From Hemileia vastatrix (taxonomy: Eukaryota; Basidiomycota; Pucciniomycetes; Pucciniales; Zaghouaniaceae), in contig JASXTE010000013.1 in assembly GCA_030280995.1 (NCBI GenBank), positions 12,281,501 to 12,345,500 of the forward strand: DNA of 64,000 bases. Direction: 5' to 3'. How positions within the stretch are numbered: the stretch's first letter is position 1; every line of letters starts with the position of its first letter. The notes below the pieces were generated by a model. It made no database searches. It saw only the letters and a list, made by a program, of their open reading frames with translations, and had not been told where the DNA came from. Below, in pieces: positions 1 to 10,557 of this stretch. Both the position numbers and the translations under genes were made by a program.

Positions 1-421
1 AAGTAATTTAATTCAGTATTTAATGAATGTTTTTGAAAAATATTTTTAAAAATAGAAATAACCCCTCACAAAAAAAAATATAATTTTTTTTACTTACAAT
101 TTGCACCATATTTCTACCCTTAAAATATTTGTATTCTTCTAACAAAAATATTTTTTAAATAAATTTAAATTTTTTTTCATTATTCAATTACAAAATGTCA
201 AATTTATAATTTATTTTACCTTACTAAAAAATTTAGTTGAAAATTTAATTTTGTATTTCCAAAAAATAAACTTAAATGTCAAAAATTAAAAAAACAAAAT
301 TATAAATATAATTATGAGAAAGAGGTAGATTAAATTTATAATATTCATATAAAAAAAATTCATATATTTTATGGTGTTTGAATTTTAAATTTAATGTATT
401 AAAAAATAATTATTAAATAAC
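1..421. other. AT-rich non-coding stretch
   Basis: The sequence is strongly A/T-rich with many homopolymer runs. I see no open frame, RNA gene or clear repeat unit. It leads into the hairpin cluster that starts at 422. Confidence 0.6.
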
Positions 422-1192
422 CAAGCCAAATGAAATTGGCTTAGATTTTTGGTATCACTAGCACTTATTTTTTTTCTTATACTCACATTTTAATTTTAAT
501 TTTTTTTTTTTCTACATTTCTCATTTTTTTTTATGATTTTTAATGTTTTTAAGACTGAGGTTGCTTTCAAACAACTTCGGTCTAACGTTTCTCTCACTTT
601 CCCACCAGATTGCACCTGGTAGGGAAAGTCGCTTCCATTTTAGAGACCAAAGTCCCTTGCAGGGACTTTGGTTTCTCTTTGTGCATTGCACAGCCAGAAA
701 AAAACTGGCTGTGCAATGCACTGCATGCAGCACATGCAACACGCATCGCTGCTGCAAGTAATGCGCATTGCATGCAGCAGAAATGCGCGTTGCATGCAGC
801 AGCAATGCAGGCTGCATGTGCTGCATGCAATGCGCGTTTCTGCTGCATGCAGCGCGCATTGCATGTGCTGCGCATATCTCATGCAGCTGATATCAAGTCA
901 GCTGCATGAGATATGGTAGCAATTGTGCAACGCGTGTTACTTGCAGCAGCAACGCGCATTGCACACTGCTTTGGCCACCTCCCAGCCTAGTAAATTAGCT
1001 GGGAGGGTGGCAAACATTACAGCAAGCAATCGAAGTCGCTAAAAGCGACTTCGATTGCTTTAAAGAGACACTTCCAGCCAGGTTTCCCCTGGCTGGAAGT
1101 ACTAAATTGCAATGTAAGGGACCCAAGCCAATTTCAAAGGCTTGGGTCATAAATTAAGGTTTCTAAAAAGCAGCCAGTATAAATCTGGCTGC
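422..1192. repeat. Cluster of about twelve unrelated hairpins
   Basis: Back-to-back inverted repeats stand out from AT-rich surroundings by their higher GC. Arms: 423-429/436-442; 552-563/572-583 (2 mismatches); 642-657/661-678 (2-nt bulge); 682-697/705-720 (16 bp, perfect); 762-801/819-858 (40 bp, about 36 matching); 873-890/898-915 (18 bp, perfect); 925-938/951-964; 974-986/998-1011; 1024-1040/1044-1060 (17 bp perfect, 3-nt loop); 1070-1082/1088-1100; 1120-1129/1139-1148; 1170-1177/1185-1192. Apart from a shared TGCA/GCAGC flavour between about 680 and 965, the stems have different sequences, so this is not a tandem satellite. Function is unknown. It lies just upstream of the dioxygenase gene and could be a subterminal region of the large DNA element. 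Confidence 0.85.
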
Positions 1193-2236
1193 AATAAAAA
1201 GTAAATTTTTTAAATAAAAAACATAAAAAAATAAAAATTTGTTCAAATAAAATATACAACACTCTTCAGCCAGTAAGAAACAGCCTTCCATTATTACACA
1301 TAGAAACAAAATCAAATGTTTCTTTCATCAACATTGGCCATGTTTCAATATTTTGAACCAAGTAAGATCAGGAAAAAGGTCATGGCAAAAAAATTGCATA
1401 ATTAAAAGTCTCCCAATTTAATATGGTGCGGAGGTTCATATTTTAGAAATAGGTGGTGCACATTATAGTTTCCTTTAAAAAAATTCAAAAATGAATTAAT
1501 TTTGGTGCAATGTAAATTTAAATGTGATGAGTGTATGTTTTTTAGCTACGTGAAACATGGTAGCTAGAATTATGTGGCGTCAATTTTTTTTAGATGTGAA
1601 ATTCAGTGTTCCACAAATGTGCATCTGTACAACATGCAGCCAAGTAAATTCTAGCTGGAATTAGTATATGCATAGGAAAAAATGATCATGCTGTGTACAG
1701 TGCCTTGGCAACATCATTCTTGGAATTTAGATGAAGTTTATCATATGACTTGGAGAGCTGCATTTTTTTGAAAATGTGATCAGTGAAAATTCATGATATA
1801 TACATCTTTTTGCCACCCAATTTATTTTTCCTTTCTCTTTCTCACTTACCTTTTTCAAAAATTATCAATCATATTTTTACTTTATCATTTTGAATTATTG
1901 GTACTATTTTCTTGACCTTATATGATTACCGGTAAGCAAATTTTTCTTGCTATTGAATTTCATATCATTTTGGTTTGTTACACTTTTTTACACTTTTGAC
2001 AAGTTAATCTAATGATTCTAATTCTGAATTTATTTTTATGGTATCTTTTACTGTACCCTTTCGATTCATTATAAAATAATTCTTTTTCAGTTAACTTAAA
2101 GTTTTTTTATTTGTTTGTCAATTTACTTTTCTTTATTCCTTATCAAAAATGTTCAATTTATTTATCTAACCATTTATTTTTTAAAACAGTGATTATAAAA
2201 TAAACTTTATAATTAATTTTGATCAATCAGCTACAA
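1193..2236. other. Non-coding upstream region
   Basis: AT-rich sequence between the hairpin cluster and the proposed first exon of the dioxygenase gene. Scattered AGCCAGT-like and AGCTGG-like words recall the hairpin arms upstream. No convincing ORF or core promoter is visible, but the promoter of the downstream gene should lie here. Confidence 0.4.
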
Positions 2237-4147
2237 ATGGAAGAAGATTTTATAGACATGTAAGTTCATGTTTTGCTTATCATTTTTCTATATTTCTTTA
2301 ATACTTTCTCAACCATTATATTATTAATATGAAAAGTAAAACATCATCTCGTACTTGCTGAAAGCATACAGGATAATGTTTTGCTTTTCATAATAATAAT
2401 TAGATTGTTTGTACTTTACCTTTAATTTATTGATTTTTAAGTTGTTTCAAAGTCTCGTACTTGCTGAAAGCATACAGGACAATGCTACAATTTAAAAATT
2501 AATAATTTATTGAAGTATAACTTTCTAAGTCAATATATTGATCAGAGCAAGATTTTTCATTTTATATATGTGGATATCATAATTCCGTAAATTTTTTAAT
2601 ATTACTAGTGTATTGGAGTTATACTTTCATTATATTATTAATATTAAGTGTAGAGCCAAATCTCGTACTTGCTGAATGCATACAGGATAAAGCTATACTC
2701 TTTATATGTATAAGTTAATAAAGTATACCTTTGAAACACTTTCTTAATATTTGAAATAAAGAAAAAGTATATAAATTTACTAATATGTAGATATGCTAAC
2801 TTTTGTATTTCTAATATTGAAGATATGATAAAGTTAAAGGTATCATTGACTGATAATTGAAATTATGTTACTATTTTCTAATTTTTGATTTTTTTCTATT
2901 TTAAATCAAAATTGAATTCTCTTAGGATTGAACCATCAATGAGTAACGATTTGAAAAAAAAAACGGCCAGGGAAGAACTCTAACAATAGGTGGGCAAAAG
3001 ACATTGCTACTGGAATGAAACTTGTAAACGCTCTTGGAATGGATACAAACGGGAAGAAGCCACATTTCTACGCACGATCTTATGCAAATAATAGGACAGA
3101 TTGCAATAATTATTACAATTTTTTTCCTGGATGTAGTATTTATAAACCAAAAGGTGTCTTAATACCTAATGTTCTTGTGCAGACTTTTGAAATTCATGAG
3201 CTCAAAGAACTAGATATGTTAGAAGCTACGGTGCAATGCATTAAGGATCTTTCTTACTGCGAACATGAAATTAAAAATAATGGTTATCATCAAAGAGCTG
3301 GTGGTTTTGGAAAAATGTTTGGTGGTGGCTTTATTTTAGATAGAAAGAAATCTTTACATATTCGTAAGTATCACTTTTTTTAATTTAAATACTGAATTTT
3401 TGAATGCTTTTCCTTGCAGATGAATACACTGATGATATTGTAAAAACAGATGAATATAAAAAACGAATGAAGAGGATTGCAATGTACTTTGAATATTTTT
3501 TTAAAAAAATATCATATGTAAAGTACAATGAGGCAACTAATCTTTGCGCAAAACTTGGTATTCCTGGATTTTCAAAAGTTTCTAGTGAAGAAGAGGGTGT
3601 ACCGTTTGCTAGTAATTTAACTTGGACATCTGGAGGGAATGGTAATGGGTTCTCTAATGAGGTTCATCTCGATAAGGATGCAAGTGAGTATACTTTAGGA
3701 ATATTTTTTCCTAAAGATACAGAAAAAAACACCATTCATATGAAGTATGATAAGACCCAACCACGACAAATAGGTGGAGAACTTATGTTTCCCAAAATTC
3801 GAAGTAAAATCAACTTTGAAGCAACTAATGGAATAACAGTGACATTATGGCCTGCCAATCAACTAAGGCATTTTACCTCAAGATGTCATGAAATTCCTGG
3901 CTTCACTAGGATAGGTTCTTCTTTTCAAATCAGCACTAGACTTTTTCATGATATAGAAAAGCTTAATGTTTTTGATATTGATATTTCAGAATACTTAGAA
4001 ATTAAAAAAGAAAAATTTAGGTTAGAATATTTGATTAGTGCTTTGAGAGTTTTTTTGAAAAGAGATGACTTAATAGAGGAAGAAATAGAATCAGCAAAGT
4101 ATTATTTATCTAATGTTAAGACAAATCTAAAAAATCTAGATATATAA
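2237..4147 (+). CDS. Tet/JBP-like 2OG-Fe(II) dioxygenase (frameshifted)
   Basis: Family members are Fe(II)/2-oxoglutarate dioxygenases that oxidise methylated pyrimidines in nucleic acid. Proposed exons are 2237-2259, 2926-3363 and 3420-4147, with GT-AG introns 2260-2925 (GTAAGT donor) and 3364-3419 (56 nt). The core is recognisable: an HxD metal motif within NEVHLDKD (His at 3665-3667, Asp at 3671-3673), then GGELMFPK, which resembles the GGEL-FP strand of JBP/TET proteins, then the distal His in LRHFTSR (3869-3871) with Arg nearby. The catalytic residues therefore look intact. An A10 run at about 2955-2964 breaks the frame in exon 2: the open frame resumes after it (NNRWAKDIATGMKL). Without the shift the product would be about 395 aa. 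The long first intron carries three related hairpins. Exon 1 rests only on splice signals and is the weakest part. Confidence 0.75.
2321..2740 (+). ncRNA. Three intronic hairpins with a constant head
   Basis: A motif of about 30 nt occurs at 2347-2376, 2453-2482 and 2661-2690. It reads TCTCGTACTTGCTGAA, one variable base, GCATACAGGA, then YAA. The head can fold as TGCT-GAA-AGCA above GTA/TAC and TCT/GGA. Each copy sits between arms complementary to each other but different in sequence from the arms of the other copies: 2321-2346 with 2376-2400, 2421-2445 with 2487-2510, and about 2615-2660 with 2691-2740. All three lie in the proposed first intron of the dioxygenase gene. I do not recognise the motif as a known RNA family. 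Structured intronic RNA is inference. Confidence 0.6.
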
Positions 4148-4950
4148 ATATTAAAAATTTATATTATATATACACAACTTAATGCAAATTTAAACATGAT
4201 AAATACTGGGAGTAGCTGTAACATTTTCAGTTTTGATAATTATAGTATTATCTATTTTTTTATTTGTGAAATAAAATAATTTTTTTTCATAATATTATAA
4301 GAAAATTTGATTTACTTTTGAGGAAATATATAAGTTGTGAAATCTTTAAATGTCATTTTTATTAAATTGGTAGCAAAGGTTCTAAAATAAAAAAAACTAT
4401 AATAAAGAATTTGAAATATATTAGCCATAAAAATGTGCTTTTAATGCTACCAAATTAACTGTATAGTATTTTAGGTCAAACAGGCTTATTAATAAAAAAG
4501 TTAATAATAAAGAGTTGAAGAAAGAATTTTGAATCAATAATAGATTAAATTGTATTTTTTTAAGAATGTACTCATTTAATTATTTAAATTGTTCTACTTC
4601 TGATTAAAAATGTTACAATCAACGAAAATATTTGTAATAATTAATAGATTATATAATATTAAAGGTAAAGTAACAAAACTAGAGCAGTTATCATATTTTT
4701 ATATAAACAATAAAATATTTAAGAATTTAATACAAGTATTTGAAATCATATAAGTAGATTTTAAAATCTTTGTTATTGCTGGACTTACAATAATTTTTTT
4801 TAATAATTAATTTAGAAAATCATGTCAAAGGTTACTTAATAAATTTCAAAGATGGTCACATTTTTGACGTATTTGAAGGAAAATAACTTGAATTATACAA
4901 GATATATCATATAGACAGAACTTTATCTATTTACATGTTGGAATATTAAT
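4148..4950. other. AT-rich intergenic region between convergent genes
   Basis: Lies between the 3' ends of the dioxygenase gene (plus) and the next gene (minus). Only A/T-rich sequence is seen. Both 3' untranslated regions probably fall here. No ORF or repeat is supported. Confidence 0.5.
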
Positions 4951-7371
4951 TTATTGAAAGGCTATGTTTAGCAAAAAAGGTGATACTGGCTGAATGGAGC
5001 TCCAGTGATTAAGAAAATCTGCAGAAATAGCCCTAGCAATTCCAGGAGGACTTGGGGTATCAAATTTTAAAGGAAATGGATCACACTTGCCTATAAAAGG
5101 TTTTATTAATGTTAAAATATAGTTATTTAAATTTTTCCAAATTATTTCTTCCATCAAATGATTTTTTTTTCATGTAAATTAAGAAACTTAACTTCTGATA
5201 TTACCTCCAAGTAATCAGCTTCTGAAGCCAATCTATGATCTTGAGAGCTCAGAAATAAACCACGGACACCATCAATTATATAGAATGTGAAAGATTGATA
5301 TCGGTGGTGGGAGTATTCAGAATTTATTTTGTTTAGTGCAGCCTTTTTTTTCTCTCTCATTATAGTCAGTTCAGTATTTTCGTTTTTCTCACTTGATTGT
5401 TGAGCTTCACTAGTCTTGCCACTTGATATTGTTGCAGCACAATATTTTGATTTAAGAATGATAATTGACATAATTATATCAATGATAATATTGCTGATTT
5501 GAAGAAGAGTTGACATTGATATATCACGGGTTTGAAGTGCAGTGGGACCAACTTCTAAGCCATCAGAAATCGGACTCTTCAGACTTGAAAGGTGAGCTAG
5601 AAGCTGAAGACCACGTTCAATTGGAAAATCTGAGTTAATGTTTTGATGTGATGGAAGCTGGCTGAATTCATGTGCGGTCAGATAAAGTGAAGATGATATA
5701 AGAGATACCCATGAAGAACGGCAGTGGTCACTTGGGATCATTAATCTCATGAGCATTCGGATAAGATTGGATTCAGGGTGATCCGTTTTCTTTGTTGAGG
5801 AAAGAATTTCAGTATTTAAACCATCAGGATCACATAAATCTTCCATTTTTTTGAAATCAATATTATCGAGTACCCATAGCTGTGAGCTATCAATCTCTAA
5901 AAAAGTATTTGCTACAAAAGGAAAAAAAAATAAGTAAAAGAACAAAAGTCAAGACTAAAAATTATGGTAACTTACATAACTCAGTAAGTTTTGAAAGCCA
6001 ATCTTCTCCACAAGATTTTTCCCAATGAAAAGTAAACATTGGAATATTTGACATGGGTTCTTGGGAAGAAGTAGAAGAGCATAATTCGAGGAGAGTAACA
6101 ATTTCCAACCACGACCTGAGGACCTTTGCCGTGCTGATTCTACCTTTATAAAAATTATGAATTTTACAGAATTCCTCCTGAAAATCAGATTCTTTTAGAA
6201 CTGAGGGTGTATAAGTTAGAGGTTTTTTCAATATCTTGATTGGAGTTGATTTCATTGGTAGAGAAGCTTTCAAAGAGGTCAAAGTAGGTAATGTAGGAGG
6301 TGATGGGTATTGCTTCTTAGAAATGAAGGAATTTGGTGATGAGCTGTTTGAATCATCATCTTTATCAAACATATCAACATGTCTTGAAGAAGATTTTAAA
6401 CTTTGCTTTTTTTGATGAACAAGCATAGCTTCATATTCTGACAGTTGATCATCGCTATTTTCATTGCTCTTTTCATCATCTTCATCAGGGAGAGGGCGTT
6501 TATGGATGGAACAATCTACAGCAGGTGAGTTTCTGGTACAAAATATCAAAAGAAAGATAAAAAGTACAATATGTAAGCAATAAAAGAGATATATGATAGA
6601 ATTTTAAAGTTAAAAGAATAACAATAAAAAAAAGGAAACAAGAATATACTCATTATCAAAACCTTTGCTTTTTTTTTGAGATTTATTATTTGATACATCA
6701 GAAAATTCATTAGCAGAAGCCGGTTTAATACGTCGAACAAAAGAGGAGCCTTGGGATAATCTCTTTTTCTTGGAGCGGATAACAGTTGTTTCAAGATTTT
6801 CCTTAGAAGTTGAAGCATGAGTTGAAGCTGATGGTTCATCTGTCTCATCATCATCCCTAATGACAATGACTTCATCAGGAGGAATCATACCCTCCTCATA
6901 AGCTACAAATATATATGAAGAAAAAAAAATATTAATAATCTTATCTAATAATTTAAAAGGAGACAAAAAAGGTGATGAAAATACATTTTTCAAGGCTTTT
7001 CACATATTGGAGTAAGTCATTACAAGGGTTAGATAAATATGAAGGAGAAGGATTATTGTTAAGGATCTTGACAAGCTCTTCTGTTTTATCTCTAGCCAAT
7101 TCAAGTAAATTGCGATACTGAACTCTTGTTATTTCCTGCCTCTCATTGCTAATACAGGAGGGTTAGGTGCCATTCCATGTGGCAGACATGGTGCAAGCTC
7201 AAAAGCTTCAAAGCGAGTATCAATCAAAGAGTGGGATGAAACACATTTGGGTGCTGGAAAATCAAATTTTTGAAAAAAAAAGATATAGAACATAAGTGAA
7301 ATATATAAATTAAGAGAGAGGAACATGATATACATACAAAGTGGAGGTGTAGGATTTTGTATACTAGACAT
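4951..7371 (-). CDS. Unrecognised spliced gene, Ser-rich and acidic (frameshifted)
   Basis: I do not recognise a family. Exons read from 7371 (MSSIQNPTPPL, then a GTATGT donor) through about 7253-7000, 6900-6650, 6523-5973 and 5908-4951. For example, the donor after TELC at about 5972 splices to an acceptor at 5909 and joins in frame as ELSNTFLEIDSSQLW. The middle is low-complexity: acidic DDDE stretches, Ser/Lys-rich linkers and probable nuclear-localisation basic runs (SKKKR). The C-terminal part is more globular, with hydrophobic helices (residues encoded around 5450-5550). Two shifts break it: an A8 run at about 5161-5168 separates the main ORF from a 68-aa tail that overlaps it by 4 nt, and a one-base shift near 7140. 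Its setting between the dioxygenase and transposase genes suggests an accessory protein of the element. Confidence 0.5.
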
Positions 7372-8404
7372 ATTGATTAATGAATATTAAAAAAAAGTAT
7401 TTGATATCAAAAAATTATGATGTAATATGATGAATAATTATAAGAAACTCTATTCTAGAAAATTGAAGTTGATAATTTAATAGGATATAAAATTGAATAA
7501 GATTAAAATTAAAGTGAGGATGAAAGAAACAGAAAACATAAAGAGGGGGATTTTATATTATTTGAGCTTTTTTTAACATGTATTATTCATAGTGGGGTAA
7601 ACTGAGTAACATGCTAAATCACAATCTGTTTATATTGAAGCAAAATTTGATGTAGCTAACAGAAAATACTAGTAATTTTTTGGGGACTTTTAGTGTGAAA
7701 AACAAATAATAACAAATTTATATCCCATATGCAAATTGCCACGGGTAAATACAAAATTTTTTAAATTAGAATTTACTCCTAAACAATGGAGATACACTTA
7801 ATTAGTATATTATATGAAAAAAAAGGATAATCCTTTATGAATATTTGTTAAATTTACTTTCATATGACAATGCGAGATTCACATATATACTGATATGCCT
7901 CATCAAACAAGAAATGAATTATAAATATAAAATTGGTAACATTAGAATTTAAGATAAGAATTTGTTTTTTAAGTGACAGGAGGAGTGTCAGGCTAGGGTG
8001 TGGGCACCGTGACCAAACCTTTGATAAACTTGGATACAACTAAGGGAAAAAAAATTGAATAGTTTTATTTTGCAATATATCTTAGTCTGCACAAGATATT
8101 GCATTGTTGTCCCTAACTATACCAATATTGTTACTTTTCAAAAGTTATAGGACTACTAAGTTGATAAAATATTATTATGAATCACCCAATGAAATACCTT
8201 AAGCAACATTCAAAATTATTAAAATATTAATATTCTATTTGAGATTTGGATTAGCTAATTTTTCACAACTTACCACAGTTTTGATTAATATAATAAAACT
8301 TGAAAAAAAATTTTGAGATAACCTAGAAATGGGTGCAAGAAAATGATGAAACATATGACTTGAAACTTAACTCATACACTATTGATAAACTTCATGGATC
8401 CTGA
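7372..8404. other. AT-rich non-coding region
   Basis: Separates the 5' end of the minus-strand gene from the palindrome array. No ORF longer than background or strong inverted repeat is seen. It should contain the promoter for the minus-strand gene, but I cannot point to one. Confidence 0.4.
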
Positions 8405-10340
8405 TTAATTTCTATCGAAATTAATTTTGAGACTAGCATATTGAATTTTAGCTATGACCAAGTACTGTAAGTGCCATGGTTTGTATTCAATATATTGTTG
8501 TTGAAATTAATTTTGATAGGAATCAACAAGTATCATATGGCACCATGCATGAAACACTGACAGAAACCATCAAATTTATGAGGCAATGAACCTCATAATT
8601 TTGATCGAAATTAATATAGACCCCTGCATATTGAATACAAGCCATTTCACATGGACTACACAGACATAGATAAAATTCAACATGCATGGCTTAAAATTAA
8701 TTTTTATCGAAATTAACCAAGGCATTAAAACATCAATTTTTATATGGTGTACTTGATCAAACCAGTTTATCTAACTGCTTAGCTTACCTATACTTATAGG
8801 AATTTTATGCATAGTCCATGTCCATATTAATTTCAATCGAAATTAATGTTGACTAATACATAATGAATACATGCTATGCCACTTACACTTGCCAGGCATA
8901 GCTACCATTAAATATGCCAGTATCAAAAATTAATTTCAATCGAAATTAATGAGCATGATAATCATGAATTTCTGGAGTCAACTGCTTATTTTTATGCATG
9001 GTGCCTTTCCAACATTAATTTTGATCGAAATTACTTTTGATACTGGCATATTGCATGTATATATGCCTGGAAAGTGTAAGTGGCATAGTGTGTATTCATT
9101 ATGTATTGGTCAACATTAATTTCGATTGAATTTAATGTTGACATTTGCATATTGAACCAAAGCCAGAAAACAACCCAGAAGATTCTTCATAAAACTTCCC
9201 ATTAATTTCGATCAAAATTAAGGCTGACCATATACATATTGAATGGTAGTTATATCTGGTCTGAGTAAGCAGAGATTACTTATATTCAATATGTATTGGT
9301 CAACATTAATTTTGATCAAAATTAATGAGCATTTTGATCATGAACTTTTTCAGTCAGTTAGTTTTTTCAATGCATAATGGCATGCCAACATTAATTTTGA
9401 TCAAAATTAATGTTGAAATGATATAATGCTTTTTTGCATGACATGTAAAGGACGGAAAGTATTTTTAAGTATTGAAATTTACTATACATGTTGAGGGTAA
9501 ATTTAAAATTTACATATCCATATTAATTTCTATAAAAATTAATGTTGACCAATACATAATAAATAGTAGATATGCCTGGCTAGTGTAAGTAGCATAGCTT
9601 TTTTTCAATCTGCACTTGGCAACATTAATTTCGATCGAAATTAAGGTTCATGATTATCATCAATTAATTCAGTCAGTTGCTTACTGTTATGCATGGTAAC
9701 ATGTCAACATTAATTTTAATAAAAATTGAATTTGACATGCCACCAAGCATTTTTATGTAAGATGAAAAGTAGGGCACTCTATTCTTAAGTAAACACATTA
9801 AAATGCATATTGAGCATGTAAATATCATTTACACATTAATATTAATTTCAATCAAAATTAATGTTGACCAATAAACATTGAACACAAGCTTTACAACTTA
9901 AACACACCAGATATAACTACCATTCAATATGTATATGGTGCTCACTAATTTTGATCGAAATTAATGAGCAGTTTTATGAAGAATTTTTTGGGTCGTTTGC
10001 TGGTTTGGGTTCAATATGAAAATGTCAATATTAAATTCTATTGAAATTAATGTTGACCAATACGTAATGAATACACACTATGCCACTTACACTTTCCAGG
10101 AATAGACACCATGCAATATGCCAGTATCAAAAGTAATTTCGATCGAAATTAATGTTGGCAAGGCACCATGCATAAAAATAAGCAGTTGACTCCAGAAATT
10201 CATGATTATCATGCTCATTAATTTCGATCGAAATTAATTTTTGATACTGGCATATTTAATGGTAGCAATGCCTGGCAAGTATAAGTGGCATAGCGTGTAT
10301 TCACTATGTATTGGTCAACATTAAATTCGATTGAAATTAA
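8405..10340. repeat. Palindrome-punctuated array with two alternating spacer types
   Basis: About 20 copies of a 20-bp palindrome, consensus TTAATTTCGATCGAAATTAA, recur every 80-130 bp. Clear copies start near 8405, 8595, 8697, 8826, 8930, 9014, 9115, 9201, 9305, 9390, 9521, 9624, 9709, 9841, 9944, 10029, 10132, 10217 and 10318. The copies near 9624, 10132 and 10217 keep the perfect CGATCG centre. Spacer type A (about 80 nt) contains TATGCCACTTACACTT and AATATGCCAGTATCAAA. Spacer type B (about 60 nt) contains CATGATAATCATGAATT and ATGCATGGTGCC. Both occur in either orientation: A is inverted at 9034-9114, 9223-9304 and 10239-10317, B at 10155-10216. As a result 8826-9136 is an inverted copy of 10029-10340. 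No coding capacity. Function unknown. Confidence 0.9.
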
Positions 10341-10557
10341 TATGGATACATAAATGTGACATAAAGAGGTATGGACCATCAATTTGTTGAAAATACATTT
10401 TTATATCTCATACATTATTTGTTTTTCTTAAATAAAATGTTACTCTCTCTCAATATCACTTTATAACATTTACCAAGCTGCTTTGAAAAAAAAACAGAAT
10501 ACATAAAATTCAATATAAGATAGCTATATTACACAGAAGATCACCGTTATACCTAAG

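Noticed and set aside
521..919. Six overlapping Cys/His/Ala-rich ORFs on both strands
   Set aside because: They arise from the TGCA/GCAGC-rich hairpins, which lack stops in all frames. The peptides mirror one another on opposite strands and match no protein pattern.
2347..2376. A 21-nt mini-intron (GTACTTGC... to CATACAG) within the repeated head
   Set aside because: Far shorter than any known fungal intron. The GT and AG are better explained by the hairpin stem GTA/TAC.
2347..2690. Hammerhead or other known self-cleaving ribozyme in the three hairpins
   Set aside because: Neither strand has the CUGANGA and GAAA core of a hammerhead, and I could not fit the twister, pistol or hatchet consensus.
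3764..3790. Reading the dioxygenase as a prolyl hydroxylase or AlkB protein
   Set aside because: The spacing between HxD and the distal His, with GGELMFP between, fits TET/JBP-like proteins better. Neither alternative can be fully excluded without a profile search.
8405..10340. CRISPR array
   Set aside because: Repeats are palindromic and variable, spacers recur as two families in both orientations, no cas gene is present, and the surroundings are eukaryotic.
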